Assembly (NCBI GenBank): GCA_963732345.1
Contig: CAVSZI010000015.1
Span: 124,001-188,000 of the forward strand
Direction: 5' to 3'
Origin: Bog-532 sp963732345
GTDB lineage: Bacteria > Actinomycetota > Actinomycetes > Streptosporangiales > Streptosporangiaceae
DNA length: 64,000 bases
Part shown: piece after piece, positions 32,444 to 40,964 of the stretch
Numbering within the stretch: position 1 is the first letter of the stretch
Layout: each line of letters starts with the position of its first letter
Program-made: the position numbers and the translations under genes
The notes under the pieces: model-generated
What the model was told of the DNA's origin: nothing
The model's database searches: none
What the model saw: the letters and a program-made list of their open reading frames with translations, nothing else

Positions 32444-32906
32444 CGTGCGGTCCGCCGGGGCCGCCGGGGCCGCTGGGGCCGCCGGAGCCGCTGGGGCCGC
32501 TGGGGCGCCGAGGTTCGGTCCGCTGGGGGCGCCGAGGTTCGGTCCGCCGGGGGCGCCGAGGTTCGGTCCGCTGCGGCTACCAGGGCGTGGTCGGCGGAGA
32601 TGCGGCTGGCCGGGATACCGTCGGCGTGTACCGCCGGGCCGGCCGCGGTGTCATGGTTCACGCGTTCGGCGATCCGTCCCGGGAGCAGGCCGGTGTCCCG
32701 GATGCGATGCATCGCACCGCGGCGCCAGACCGGGGCAAGAACCGGGGCAAGAACCGGGGCCAGGTCGGAGTGCACGGTTCGGTTCCGGGCAGACGAGGCA
32801 CGCGGAGGCGCTGATCGTGGTGACTGTGATCGACGTGGCCCTTCCGGCATGCGTGACGGTGGCATGATGTCCCTCAGGCAATCAAATACGGAACGGTTCG
32901 TTTCGG
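32444..32906. promoter_or_regulatory. Divergent MFS/TetR intergenic region with repeats and a 14-bp palindrome
   Basis: 463 bp between the exporter and regulator starts. It holds three copies of a 24-bp unit (GCGCCGAGGTTCGGTCCGCT-type) at 32505, 32529 and 32553, GGGGCCGCC-type low-complexity DNA, the palindrome TGCGATGCATCGCA at 32703-32716 (candidate operator) and three CCGGGGCAAGAA-like units from 32737. No gene is convincing. Confidence 0.55.
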
Positions 32907-33734
32907 ATGTCCAGTGAGATGAACGGGCCAGACAGCACTGGTATTCCGGCGGGAGCGGGCGTAGCGGGAGAACCGGGCGCCGCGGCGGAACCGGGCGTGG
33001 CCGGGGAACCGGGCGTGGCCGGGGAACCGGGCGTGGCCGGGGAACCGGGCGTGGCCGGGGAACCGGGCGCTGCGGGGGCGGCGGGTCCGGCGGCGGGCCC
33101 GGCGGGGAGACCGGGCGCGGCGGGACCGGGTGCTCCGCCCCAGCGGGGGCGGCCGCGAAGTGAGCAGGCCGACCGCGCGATCATGGCGGCGGCGCTCGAA
33201 CTGCTGGCCGAACGGGGCGTCGCGGGCATGTCCATCGAAGAGGTGGCGTCGCGGGCCGGAGTCGGGAAGGCCACCATCTACCGGCGCTGGTCGTCGAAGG
33301 GCGCCCTCGCGCTCGACGCGTTCCTAGCTGAGTTCAAGCAGCAGCAGCCGCTGCCCGACACGGGGACGCTCCGCGGCGACCTGCGCGCCGAACTGCGGGC
33401 GTGGGTCAGGGCGGTGACCCGCACCCCGGCTGGGCGGATGCTCGGTGACCTCATCGGCGAGGCTCAGCACGACAAGGACCTGGCCGCGGCCTACCGGGAA
33501 CATGTCCTCGAGCCGCTGCGCGGCCAGCACCGGATCATGCTCGACCGGGCCATCGCGCGGGGCGAGATCCCGGCGGGGACCGATCGGGAGGTCGTCCTCG
33601 ACCTGCTGTTCGGCGCGGCCCAGCACCGCCTGCTGCTGGGACATCTGCCGCTCACGGACCGTTTCGTCCGGGACGTCGTCGAGGTCGTCATGGCCGGCAT
33701 CCAGGGCCGGCGCCTTCCTGATCCGGGCGCCTGA
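32907..33734 (+). CDS. TetR/AcrR-family regulator with a collagen-like N-terminal extension
   Basis: 275 residues. Residues 1-75 are an extension of Gly/Ala/Pro with five or six VAGEPG-type hexapeptides (18-bp DNA repeats at 32985-33066). The TetR DNA-binding domain follows: RSEQADRAIMAAALELLAER and MSIEEVASRAGVGKATIYRR WSSK (two parts). The C-terminal ligand domain has LRAELRAWVRAVTRTPAGRM and ends FVRDVVEVVMAGIQGRRLPD. It is divergent from the MFS exporter and probably represses it. The ATG at 32907 is the only nearby start; there is no start codon closer to the HTH in a better context. Confidence 0.85.
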   Translation: MSSEMNGPDSTGIPAGAGVAGEPGAAAEPGVAGEPGVAGEPGVAGEPGVAGEPGAAGAAGPAAGPAGRPGAAGPGAPPQRGRPRSEQADRAIMAAALELLAERGVAGMSIEEVASRAGVGKATIYRRWSSKGALALDAFLAEFKQQQPLPDTGTLRGDLRAELRAWVRAVTRTPAGRMLGDLIGEAQHDKDLAAAYREHVLEPLRGQHRIMLDRAIARGEIPAGTDREVVLDLLFGAAQHRLLLGHLPLTDRFVRDVVEVVMAGIQGRRLPDPGA

Positions 33735-33915
33735 TCAGGGTGCGGACGCCCGGTCAGGGTCCGGGCGGCCTGATCCTGGTCCGGGCGCCCAAGGCCGTTT
33801 CCGCCGGGGGCCGGAGCCGACCTGGTCAGTCGTTCGCGCCGCTAGGGCCAGGCCTGGGCACGTTTGGATATCAGTAGGGGGTAAGTTGCTTTAACGGGAT
33901 GTGAAGGGATACCCG

Positions 33916-34401
33916 ATGGGGAAGTTTGCGCGGCAGTTCCACGACCTGATGTCTTCGATCCGATCTGCTTGGGGCGAACGTGCGCACGACGGGGTCACCG
34001 GGCCTGCCGGGCGACCAGCCCGGGGCGGACGACCGCGTCGGGACCTCGGGGACCTGCGCCGCAGCGAGGCCGCGCGCCGGGCCGAAGCCGCGCTCCGCGA
34101 CGTCCGGACGGGCGACGCCGGACGCCGGGCCCAGGAGGCCATCCGGGACTTCCGGGAGAGCGAGACCGCCCGGAAGGCGCAGGAAACCGTCCGCGACCTG
34201 CGGGACAGCGAGACGGCGCGCCGGGCCCAGGAGGCCGTGCGCGATCTGCGCGACAGCGAGACCGCCCGGAAGGCGCAGGAAACCGTCCGCGAGTTCCGCG
34301 AGAGCGAGCGAGGCCGCAAGGCCGAAGCGACGATCCAGGAGGCCGAGGCCGCCGCGCGCGCCGCGTACCTGCGCCTGCGCCGCTCCATGGGCGACCGCTA
34401 G
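33916..34401 (+). CDS. Repetitive charged coiled-coil protein (161 aa)
   Basis: The ATG at 33916 has AAGGGA 6 nt upstream (a GTG at 33901 precedes it). After a short leader (MGKFARQFHDLMSSIRSAWG) the protein consists of about six 17-residue repeats of the form SETARKAQETVRDLRD, encoded by near-identical 51-bp DNA units between about 34060 and 34310. The repeats are strongly charged and helical, so a continuous amphipathic helix or coiled coil is expected. No signal or membrane segment is seen. I do not recognise a family. It stands alone. Confidence 0.7.
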   Translation: MGKFARQFHDLMSSIRSAWGERAHDGVTGPAGRPARGGRPRRDLGDLRRSEAARRAEAALRDVRTGDAGRRAQEAIRDFRESETARKAQETVRDLRDSETARRAQEAVRDLRDSETARKAQETVREFRESERGRKAEATIQEAEAAARAAYLRLRRSMGDR

Positions 34402-34619
34402 CCCGCCCGGTACGCAGGGTCTTCCGTTCGATGGAGCTTTCCGCCTGGCTGGGTCCGCCGGTTGCTGTTACCTTCCGTGAACAGGCAACCGCACATGGGT
34501 CGGGCCGGTGTGTGAGTTTCTCACGCGGCACGTGGCATCGTGATACTTCGGCCAGCTTCTCCAGGCGACGCCGTGGCCAGCACATATAGGCTGAGTAAAC
34601 GAAGAAGATGTTACTGATG

Positions 34620-34671
34620 TATCACTTGCGGTGATATACCTCTTGACCGACCGAAAATGTGAGCGATAACA
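34620..34671 (+). promoter_or_regulatory. Promoter region of the arabinose regulator: inverted repeat and LacI-type operator
   Basis: TATCAC-TTGCG-GTGATA forms an inverted repeat at 34620-34636. TGTGAGCGATAACA at 34658-34671 is an imperfect palindrome centred on CG, typical for LacI-family repressors. It nearly matches the site at 35981. The surrounding 373-bp gap (34402-34774) is AT-richer than its neighbours and holds no gene. Confidence 0.65.
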
Positions 34672-34774
34672 TCATCAAAATTCACCAGTAGCTCCGGTCC
34701 GTGAGGCGCCCGGCTGAGCCAGGCGCGGAGGCGGACCATTCCGCCGTGCCGCTGGCGGCAAAGGGAGGCACGAG

Positions 34775-35911
34775 GTGGCGTCGTCACCGCGTAACCCGGT
34801 CAGGCCCGGTCCGGACCGTCCGGCGCGGGCCAAGGCGGGCACGGCCGGCCGCCACGCCGACACCCTGGGCCGACCACCGGTCATGGCCGACGTCGCGCAG
34901 CTCGCCGGGGTCTCCCACCAGACGGTCTCCCGCGTACTCAACGGCCATCCCAATGTCCGGCCAGATACTCGAGTGAAGGTCCTGGAGGCAATCCGGCAAC
35001 TGGCCTACCGGCCTAACGCCGCGGCCCGGGCCCTGGTCACGCGGCGCACCCACACCCTGGGCGTGATCGGCATCGACTCGCCGCTGTACGGGCCGGCCAT
35101 GATGCTGAACGGGATCGAGCGCGCGGCCCAGCACGGATACTTCGTCGTCATCGCGAGCCTGCCCGCCCTGGACCGGCGCTCGATGCTGGACACCGTGGAG
35201 CGGCTCCGCGGGCACGCGGTCGAGGGCATCATCGTCATCGCGCCGCTGACGTCGGCGGTCGCGGCCCTCAGCCACGTCCCCGCCGATCTGCCGCTCGTCG
35301 CGGTCGGCTGCGGGACCCGGGCTCCGCTGACGTCGGTCGCCGTGGACAACGCGGACGGCGCGGGCCGCGCCACCCGCTATCTCCTCGACCTGGGGCACGA
35401 AACCGTCCATCATGTGGCCGGCCCCAGCACCTGGCTGGACGCCCAGGAGCGGGTCGAGGGCTGGCGCGAGGCGCTGAGCGGGGCGGGCGCCCGGGAACCG
35501 GAGGTCATCTCGGGTGACTGGACGGCGCGTTCGGGTTACGAAGCCGGCCGGGAGCTGGCCACGATGGATGACTTCACCGCCGTCTTCTGCGGCAACGACA
35601 ATATGGCCCTGGGCCTGGTGCGGGCCCTGACCGAACGTGGCCGTCGCATCCCGGATGACGTCAGCGTGGTCGGGTTCGATGACGTCCCCGAGGCGGGCTA
35701 CTTCCTCCCGCCGCTCACGACGGTCCGCCAGGATTTCGGCGAACTTGGCCGGCAGGCGCTGAGTGCGCTGGTCGATCAGATCTCCGGCGGGCCCGGGACC
35801 GGCGCCCACCTCCGGGTGACGCCGGAAGTCGTGGTGCGCGCGAGCTCGGCGCCGCCGCCGAAGCCGCGCCGGGCAGGCTCAGTGGAATCTTGGCCCCGGA
35901 CCGGGGCATGA
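34775..35911 (+). CDS. araR: LacI-family regulator of the arabinose operon
   Basis: 378 residues. The LacI HTH starts unusually late, at about residue 37: VMADVAQLAGVSHQTVSRVL NGHP (two parts), with the hinge helix YRPNAAARALVTRRTHTLGV. The periplasmic-binding-protein-like sensor domain follows, ending GFDDVPEAGYFLPPLTTVRQ. The GTG or ATG at 34775 gives a basic Pro-rich leader; a start at the ATG at 34883 (MADVAQ) is possible. The araBDA genes follow on the same strand (52 bp to araB), with matching operators before this gene and at the araB start, so it probably autoregulates and represses araB. I assign araR by context only. Confidence 0.85.
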   Translation: MASSPRNPVRPGPDRPARAKAGTAGRHADTLGRPPVMADVAQLAGVSHQTVSRVLNGHPNVRPDTRVKVLEAIRQLAYRPNAAARALVTRRTHTLGVIGIDSPLYGPAMMLNGIERAAQHGYFVVIASLPALDRRSMLDTVERLRGHAVEGIIVIAPLTSAVAALSHVPADLPLVAVGCGTRAPLTSVAVDNADGAGRATRYLLDLGHETVHHVAGPSTWLDAQERVEGWREALSGAGAREPEVISGDWTARSGYEAGRELATMDDFTAVFCGNDNMALGLVRALTERGRRIPDDVSVVGFDDVPEAGYFLPPLTTVRQDFGELGRQALSALVDQISGGPGTGAHLRVTPEVVVRASSAPPPKPRRAGSVESWPRTGA

Positions 35912-35963
35912 CACCCGTGAGCCTGAGGCCAGGAAAGCGAGAAGCCGGAGAACGGAAGCGCCA

Positions 35964-37718
35964 ATGGAGGCGGAGTTGGTTGTGAACGCTAACAACGAGG
36001 ACCGGTACGTCATTGGCGTCGACTACGGCACCCTGTCGGGGCGCGCGCTCGTCGTCCGGGTCAGCGACGGGGCGGAAGCAGGCACCGCCGTGCACGAATA
36101 CCGGCACGGGGTGATGGACGGTGAGCTGGCCGCCACGGGGGAGCCCCTGCCGCCGGACTGGGCCCTGCAGGACCCGGCCGACTACCTGGCCATACTGCGC
36201 ATCGCGGTGCCCGCGGCGGTCAAGGACGCGGGCATCGACCCGGCGGCGGTGATCGGCATCGCCACCGACTTCACCGCGTGCACGGTCTTGCCCGCCGCCG
36301 CCGACGGCACGCCGCTGTGCATGATCCCCGGGCTTGAGGGACGGCCGCACGCGTACCCCAAGCTGTGGAAGCACCACGCGGCCCAGCCGCACGCGGACCG
36401 CATCAACGCACTGGCCCACGAGCGCAAGGAGCCATGGATCGAGCGGTACGGCGGCAAGATCTCGTCCGAGTGGCAGTACGCCAAGGCTCTCCAGCTGCTG
36501 GAAGAGGACCCCGAGCTCTACGGCCGGGCGGACCGCTGGATCGAGGCTGCCGACTGGATCATCTGGCAGCTCACCGGGACCGAGACGCGCAACGCCTGCA
36601 CCGCTGGCTACAAGGGCATCTGGCAGGACGGTCACTATCCGTCGCGTGACTTCCTGGCCGCGCTCAACCCGGACTTCGCCAGCTTCGCGGCCGACAAGCT
36701 GGAGCATCCGATTTCGGCCCTGGGGACGCGCGCCGGCTCCCTAACCGCCGAGGCCGCCGAATGGACCGGGCTGCCCGGGGGCATCGCGGTCGCGGTCGGG
36801 AACGTCGACGCGCACGTCACCGCGCCGGCCGCGCGCGCCGTCGAGCCGGGCCAGATGGTCGTCATCATGGGCACCTCAACGTGCCAGGTGATGAACAGCG
36901 ACGGCCTGGCCGAGATCCCGGGCATGTGCGGCGTGGTCGACGGCGGGATCATCGCCGGTCAGTGGGGGTACGAAGCCGGCCAGAGCAGCGTCGGCGACAT
37001 TTTCGCGTGGTTCACCGAGCACGCCGTACCCGGCTCCTACCGGGACGAGGCTGCCCTGCGGGGCATCTCCGCGCACGACCTGCTGACCGAGGAAGCCGCC
37101 GCCCAGCCGGCCGGCGCGCACGGGCTCGTGGCCCTGGACTGGTTCGGCGGCAACCGGTCGGTGCTCGTCGACCACCACCTGTCCGGTGCCATCGTTGGGC
37201 TCACGCTTGCCACCCGGCCGGCCGAGATTTACCGGGCGCTGCTGGAGTCGACCGCGTTCGGGACGAGGGTCATCGTCGAATCGTTCGGCTCGGCGGGTGT
37301 CCCGATGACCGACTTCATCGTGGCCGGCGGCCTGCTCAAGAACGAGCTGCTGATGCAGATCTACGCCGATGTCCTGCGCCGCCCACTGAGCGTGATCGGT
37401 TCCGACCAGGGACCCGCGCTCGGCTCGGCCATCCACGCGGCGGTGGCGGCCGGCGCGTACCCGGACGTGCCCGCCGCCGCGCAGGCCATGGGAAAGCTCC
37501 GGCGCGAGGTCTACCACCCCGACCAGGCGAACGCCGCCGTGTATGACGAGCTGTACGCGGAGTACGTCACGCTGCACGACTACTTCGGCCGCGGCGGCAA
37601 CAACAGCATGCACCGGCTGCGCGCGCTCCGCGACCGGGTCCTCGGCTCCCGCGCTGATGACCCCGATTCCGGCGACACCACGTCCGGATCGCTCGACAAC
37701 GAAACGGGAGGCCTCTGA
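35964..37718 (+). CDS. araB: Ribulokinase
   Basis: ATP-dependent phosphorylation of L-ribulose, second step of L-arabinose use. A 584-residue FGGY kinase: it starts RYVIGVDYGTLSGRALVVRV (ATP-site motif DYGT), and has IGIATDFTACTVLP, GNVDAHVTAPAA, MVVIMGTSTCQVMNSDGLAE and the C-terminal FGGY motif FIVAGGLLKNELLMQIYADV. The ATG at 35964 has GGAAG upstream; a GTG at 35982 with CGGAG is an alternative. The stop overlaps the araD start (ATGA). The gene lies between its regulator and araD. Confidence 0.92.
   Translation: MEAELVVNANNEDRYVIGVDYGTLSGRALVVRVSDGAEAGTAVHEYRHGVMDGELAATGEPLPPDWALQDPADYLAILRIAVPAAVKDAGIDPAAVIGIATDFTACTVLPAAADGTPLCMIPGLEGRPHAYPKLWKHHAAQPHADRINALAHERKEPWIERYGGKISSEWQYAKALQLLEEDPELYGRADRWIEAADWIIWQLTGTETRNACTAGYKGIWQDGHYPSRDFLAALNPDFASFAADKLEHPISALGTRAGSLTAEAAEWTGLPGGIAVAVGNVDAHVTAPAARAVEPGQMVVIMGTSTCQVMNSDGLAEIPGMCGVVDGGIIAGQWGYEAGQSSVGDIFAWFTEHAVPGSYRDEAALRGISAHDLLTEEAAAQPAGAHGLVALDWFGGNRSVLVDHHLSGAIVGLTLATRPAEIYRALLESTAFGTRVIVESFGSAGVPMTDFIVAGGLLKNELLMQIYADVLRRPLSVIGSDQGPALGSAIHAAVAAGAYPDVPAAAQAMGKLRREVYHPDQANAAVYDELYAEYVTLHDYFGRGGNNSMHRLRALRDRVLGSRADDPDSGDTTSGSLDNETGGL
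35981..35994. promoter_or_regulatory. LacI-type operator at the araB start
   Basis: TGTGAACGCTAACA differs at two positions from the site upstream of the regulator (TGTGAGCGATAACA). It overlaps the beginning of araB and the alternative GTG start at 35982, where bound repressor would block transcription. Confidence 0.65.
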
Positions 37719-38407
37719 TGAGTGCTGCCGCGAACGGCGGCGGGGCGGCCACGGAACTCGTCGCCGAGCTGCGCGAGATCGTGGCCGATCTGCACGCCGA
37801 ACTGCCGCGCAACGGGCTCGTCGCCTGGACCTCAGGGAACGTGTCGGCCCGGGTCCCGGGCGCTGATCTCATGATCATCAAGCCCAGCGGCATCGGCTAC
37901 GACGACCTGACGCCCGAGTCGATGGTCGTGTGCGACCTGGATGGCAACACGGTCAGCGACGGTTACAGCCCATCCAGCGATACGGCGACGCACGCCTACA
38001 TCTACCGCCACATGCCCGAGGTCGGCGGCATCGTGCACACCCACTCGACCTACGCGACCGCGTGGGCCGCGCTGGGCGAGCCGATCCCCTGCGTGATCAC
38101 GGCCATGGCCGACGAGTTCGGCGGGGAGATCCCGATCGGGCCGTTCGCCCTGATCGGCAGCGACGAGATCGGGCGTGGCGTGGTCGCCACGCTGACCGGC
38201 CACCGCTCCCCCGCCGTCCTGATGCGCAGCCACGGCGTGTTCACGATCGGCCCGACCGTCCGGGACGCCGTCAAGGCCGCGATCATGTGCGAGGACGTGG
38301 CCCGGACCGTGCACGCCGCGCGCCTGCTGGGCACCTCCGAGCCGCTGCCGCCGGACCAGGTAGACGCGCTGCACAAGCGCTACAAGGAGCACTACGGCCA
38401 GCACTGA
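37718..38407 (+). CDS. araD: L-ribulose-5-phosphate 4-epimerase
   Basis: Converts L-ribulose 5-phosphate to D-xylulose 5-phosphate. A 229-residue class II aldolase-like zinc enzyme: WTSGNVSARVPGADLMIIKP SGIGYDDLTP (phosphate-binding loop, two parts), the metal His pair in IVHTHSTYATAWA, and a third in MRSHGVFTIG. The ATG at 37718 overlaps the araB stop by 4 nt. Length matches the family (about 231). After the stop, two GGCTAGCAC-like repeats lie in the gap before araA. Confidence 0.92.
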   Translation: MSAAANGGGAATELVAELREIVADLHAELPRNGLVAWTSGNVSARVPGADLMIIKPSGIGYDDLTPESMVVCDLDGNTVSDGYSPSSDTATHAYIYRHMPEVGGIVHTHSTYATAWAALGEPIPCVITAMADEFGGEIPIGPFALIGSDEIGRGVVATLTGHRSPAVLMRSHGVFTIGPTVRDAVKAAIMCEDVARTVHAARLLGTSEPLPPDQVDALHKRYKEHYGQH

Positions 38408-38570
38408 ACGGCAGCTAGCACCGAACGGCGGCTAGCACGGAGCCGCCGTCACGCCCGCCGCCGGGCACCAGCCCGCGGGGAGACCAGCACCGCCAGCACC
38501 GGGCTTCGGGACCGAAAGAGCCGCGCGGCCAGGGCACGTCCCGCTAAGTACGTTTCGAAAGGAGATTGAG

Positions 38571-39968
38571 ATGGCTGATCGCAAGCCGCGCATCGGCATC
38601 CTCGGCATCATGCAGGACCTGTACGACGACATGATCCCCGGGATCGCCCAGCGCCAGGAGGGGTACGCCGGCCAGATCGCCAGTCATCTGTCTGACGTCG
38701 CCGAATTCATCCCCAGCAAGGTGATCAAGTACCGCCAGGACGCGGAGCGCGCGATGCGCGAGTTCGAGGACTCCGACCTGGACGGGGTGCTCGTCGTCAT
38801 GCTCACGTACGGGCCGGCCATGCGGGTGGCGCGGCTGCTGAGCGAGTCACGGCTGCCCGTCTGCCTGGCCAACATCCAGCCGGAGCCGTCGGTCACGCCC
38901 GCCTGGGACATGGCGGACATGACCTACAACCAGGGTGTGCACGGCGCCCAGGACACCGCGAACGCCATGGTCCGGGCGGGCAAGCGCTTCCAGGTCCTGA
39001 CCGACGACTGGAAGAGCGACAGTTTCCGGGCCGACGTCGGGCGGTGGGCGCGGGCCGCCGCGGCCGTCACCGCGTGGAAGTCGCTGAAGACCGCGATCTT
39101 CGGCTACGCGATGAACGACATGGGCGACATCCGCGTCGACGAGAGCGCCCTGATCAGGACGCTCGGCCCGGAAATCCTCGCGGTCGCGCCCGGCGACCTG
39201 TACCGCGGGATGGAGCAGGTGACCGGCGCGCAGATCGCCGAGGTGATGGCGTTCGAGGACAAGAACTTCGAGATCGACCCGCGGCTGTCGCCCGAGGAAC
39301 GCGAGGATCACGCGCGCATGCAGGCGGCCCTCGAACAGATTCTGAACGAACGTGGGTTCGGGGCCTACACCGCGCACTTCGACGCCATCGGCGAGGACGG
39401 CCGGTTCACCCGGCTGCCGCTGGCGGCGGCGTCCAGCCTGATGGCCAAGGGCTTCGGCTACGCGGCGGAGGGCGACGTCCTCACCGCGTGCCTGGTCTAC
39501 GCCGGGCACCTTCTGATCGGGGACGCGCACTTCACCGAGATGTACGCGATGGACTTCCCGACTGACTCGATCTTGCAGAGCCACATGGGCGAGGGCAACT
39601 GGAAAGTGGCTCGTTCGGACCGGCCAGTGAAGCTGATCAAGCGGTCGCTCGCCATCGGGCGGCTGGCGGACCCGCCCACGTTCAAGTTCCAGCTTCAGCC
39701 GGGCCCGGCCACGCTCGCGACGCTGGTCTCGCTGGAGGGCGAGAGGTTCCGGCTGGTGTGCGCCGAGGGCGAGAACCTGGACAGCCAGGAACTTCCGGCG
39801 CTGGAGATGCCATACGGGCAGTTCCGTCCCGCCTCGGGCCTGCGCGCCTGCCTGAACGGCTGGCTCCGCGCGGGCGGCCCGCACCACGAGGTGATGAACC
39901 TGGGCCACCACGCCGCCGACTGGCGCGACTTCTGCGACATCGCCGGCATCGAGTTCGTCCGGGTCTGA
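38571..39968 (+). CDS. araA: L-arabinose isomerase family protein
   Basis: 465 residues. It starts RKPRIGILGIMQDLYDDMIP and has the fucose/arabinose isomerase fold: the sugar-binding loop at QPEPSVTPAWDMADMTYNQG, and probable metal ligands Glu in GFGYAAEGDVLTACLVYAGH and His in QSHMGEGNWKV and VMNLGHHAADW. It is closer to the shorter actinobacterial type than to E. coli AraA (500 aa). The ATG has AAAGGAG upstream. It converts L-arabinose to L-ribulose, completing the araBDA set. A strong terminator follows. Confidence 0.85.
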   Translation: MADRKPRIGILGIMQDLYDDMIPGIAQRQEGYAGQIASHLSDVAEFIPSKVIKYRQDAERAMREFEDSDLDGVLVVMLTYGPAMRVARLLSESRLPVCLANIQPEPSVTPAWDMADMTYNQGVHGAQDTANAMVRAGKRFQVLTDDWKSDSFRADVGRWARAAAAVTAWKSLKTAIFGYAMNDMGDIRVDESALIRTLGPEILAVAPGDLYRGMEQVTGAQIAEVMAFEDKNFEIDPRLSPEEREDHARMQAALEQILNERGFGAYTAHFDAIGEDGRFTRLPLAAASSLMAKGFGYAAEGDVLTACLVYAGHLLIGDAHFTEMYAMDFPTDSILQSHMGEGNWKVARSDRPVKLIKRSLAIGRLADPPTFKFQLQPGPATLATLVSLEGERFRLVCAEGENLDSQELPALEMPYGQFRPASGLRACLNGWLRAGGPHHEVMNLGHHAADWRDFCDIAGIEFVRV

Positions 39969-39979
39969 CGCTGGTCTTG

Positions 39980-40020
39980 AGTTCTCCGGGAAGTCCCGAC
40001 GCGGAACTTCCCGGAGAACT
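39980..40020 (+). terminator. Terminator of the arabinose operon (15-bp perfect stem)
   Basis: AGTTCTCCGGGAAGT (39980-39994) and its complement at 40006-40020 flank an 11-nt loop, 12 bp after the araA stop. TT follows but there is no long T tract. Because the next gene on the other strand ends at 40113, it may serve both sides. Confidence 0.8.
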
Positions 40021-40112
40021 TGGGGACCCGGACGGGCTGCCCGCGCTGCTGCGTTACGAGGCCCGACTGGACTAGCTTGGCCGGGAGGAGCCGGGCTGGG
40101 CTCAGCGGGGAG

Positions 40113-40847
40113 TCAGGGCATGGGCTCCGGGGGCGGGGCCGGGACGGCGGTGCCGGGGACATTGGCGTGGTTCGCCGACTGCTTGAAGGTGAGGCGGCCG
40201 TTGCGCATCACGCCGATGCGCTGGGCACGGCGGGCGACGACGCTGTCGTGGGTGACCACGATGAGGGTCAGGCCGTATTCCCGCCAGAATTTCTCCAGCA
40301 GGACCAGGATCTCATCGCGGGTGTCCTCGTCCAGGTTGCCGGTCGGCTCGTCGGCCAGCAGCACCTTCGGCTCCTTGACCAGGGCACGGGCTAGGGCGAC
40401 ACGCTGCTGCTGGCCGCCGGACAGCTCCGACGGCAGGTGCTGTGCGCGGTCCGCCAGGCCGAGGTCCGCCAGCGCCCTGGCCGCCTTGTCCCGGCGGTCG
40501 GCGCCGGGGATGCCCAGCGGCACCAGCGCCGTCTCCACGTTCTCCTGCGCCGACAGGGTCGGGATCAGGTTGAAAGTCTGGAACACGAACCCGATCTTTT
40601 CCGCCCGCAGGCGGGTCAGGGCCGTCTCCCGCATCTGCGCCAGATCCTGGCCGTCCAGGTCGACGACCCCGGAGGTCGGCCGGTCCAGGCCGCCGAGGAT
40701 CTGCAGCAGGGTGGACTTGCCGTGCCCGGTCGGGCCCTGGATCGCCAGCCAGTCGCCGTCCTCGACGACCACATCCACGCCCCGCAGCGCGGCAACCGTC
40801 CCGCGCCCCTTCGGGTAGTCCTTGGTAACTCCGCTGAGCTTATACAT
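40113..40847 (-). CDS. ABC transporter ATP-binding protein, MacB/LolD type
   Basis: 244 residues from the ATG at 40847 (an upstream GTG at 40889 adds 14 unconserved residues). Walker A is GPTGHGKST, the Q-loop is GFVFQTFNLIPTLSAQENVE, the signature is LSGGQQQRVALARALV, Walker B is VLLADEPTGNLD, and the H-loop is IVVTHD. 'PTGNLDE.T' is typical of the lipoprotein/macrolide (MacB-like) subfamily. It pairs with the permease upstream at 40965 (117 bp). It probably moves peptides or lipophilic compounds, or acts in envelope mechanotransmission. Confidence 0.9.
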   Translation of the reverse strand: MYKLSGVTKDYPKGRGTVAALRGVDVVVEDGDWLAIQGPTGHGKSTLLQILGGLDRPTSGVVDLDGQDLAQMRETALTRLRAEKIGFVFQTFNLIPTLSAQENVETALVPLGIPGADRRDKAARALADLGLADRAQHLPSELSGGQQQRVALARALVKEPKVLLADEPTGNLDEDTRDEILVLLEKFWREYGLTLIVVTHDSVVARRAQRIGVMRNGRLTFKQSANHANVPGTAVPAPPPEPMP

Positions 40848-40964
40848 GACCGCATCCCCACGTTCCGGGCGAACCGATGTAGTGTCCACGTCGTCGTGGC
40901 GCAGTGGCCGAAGTTTGCCGCTGTGACCGGGCGCGCCGCCGTGGCGCTCGGGTGGACCGCATGC

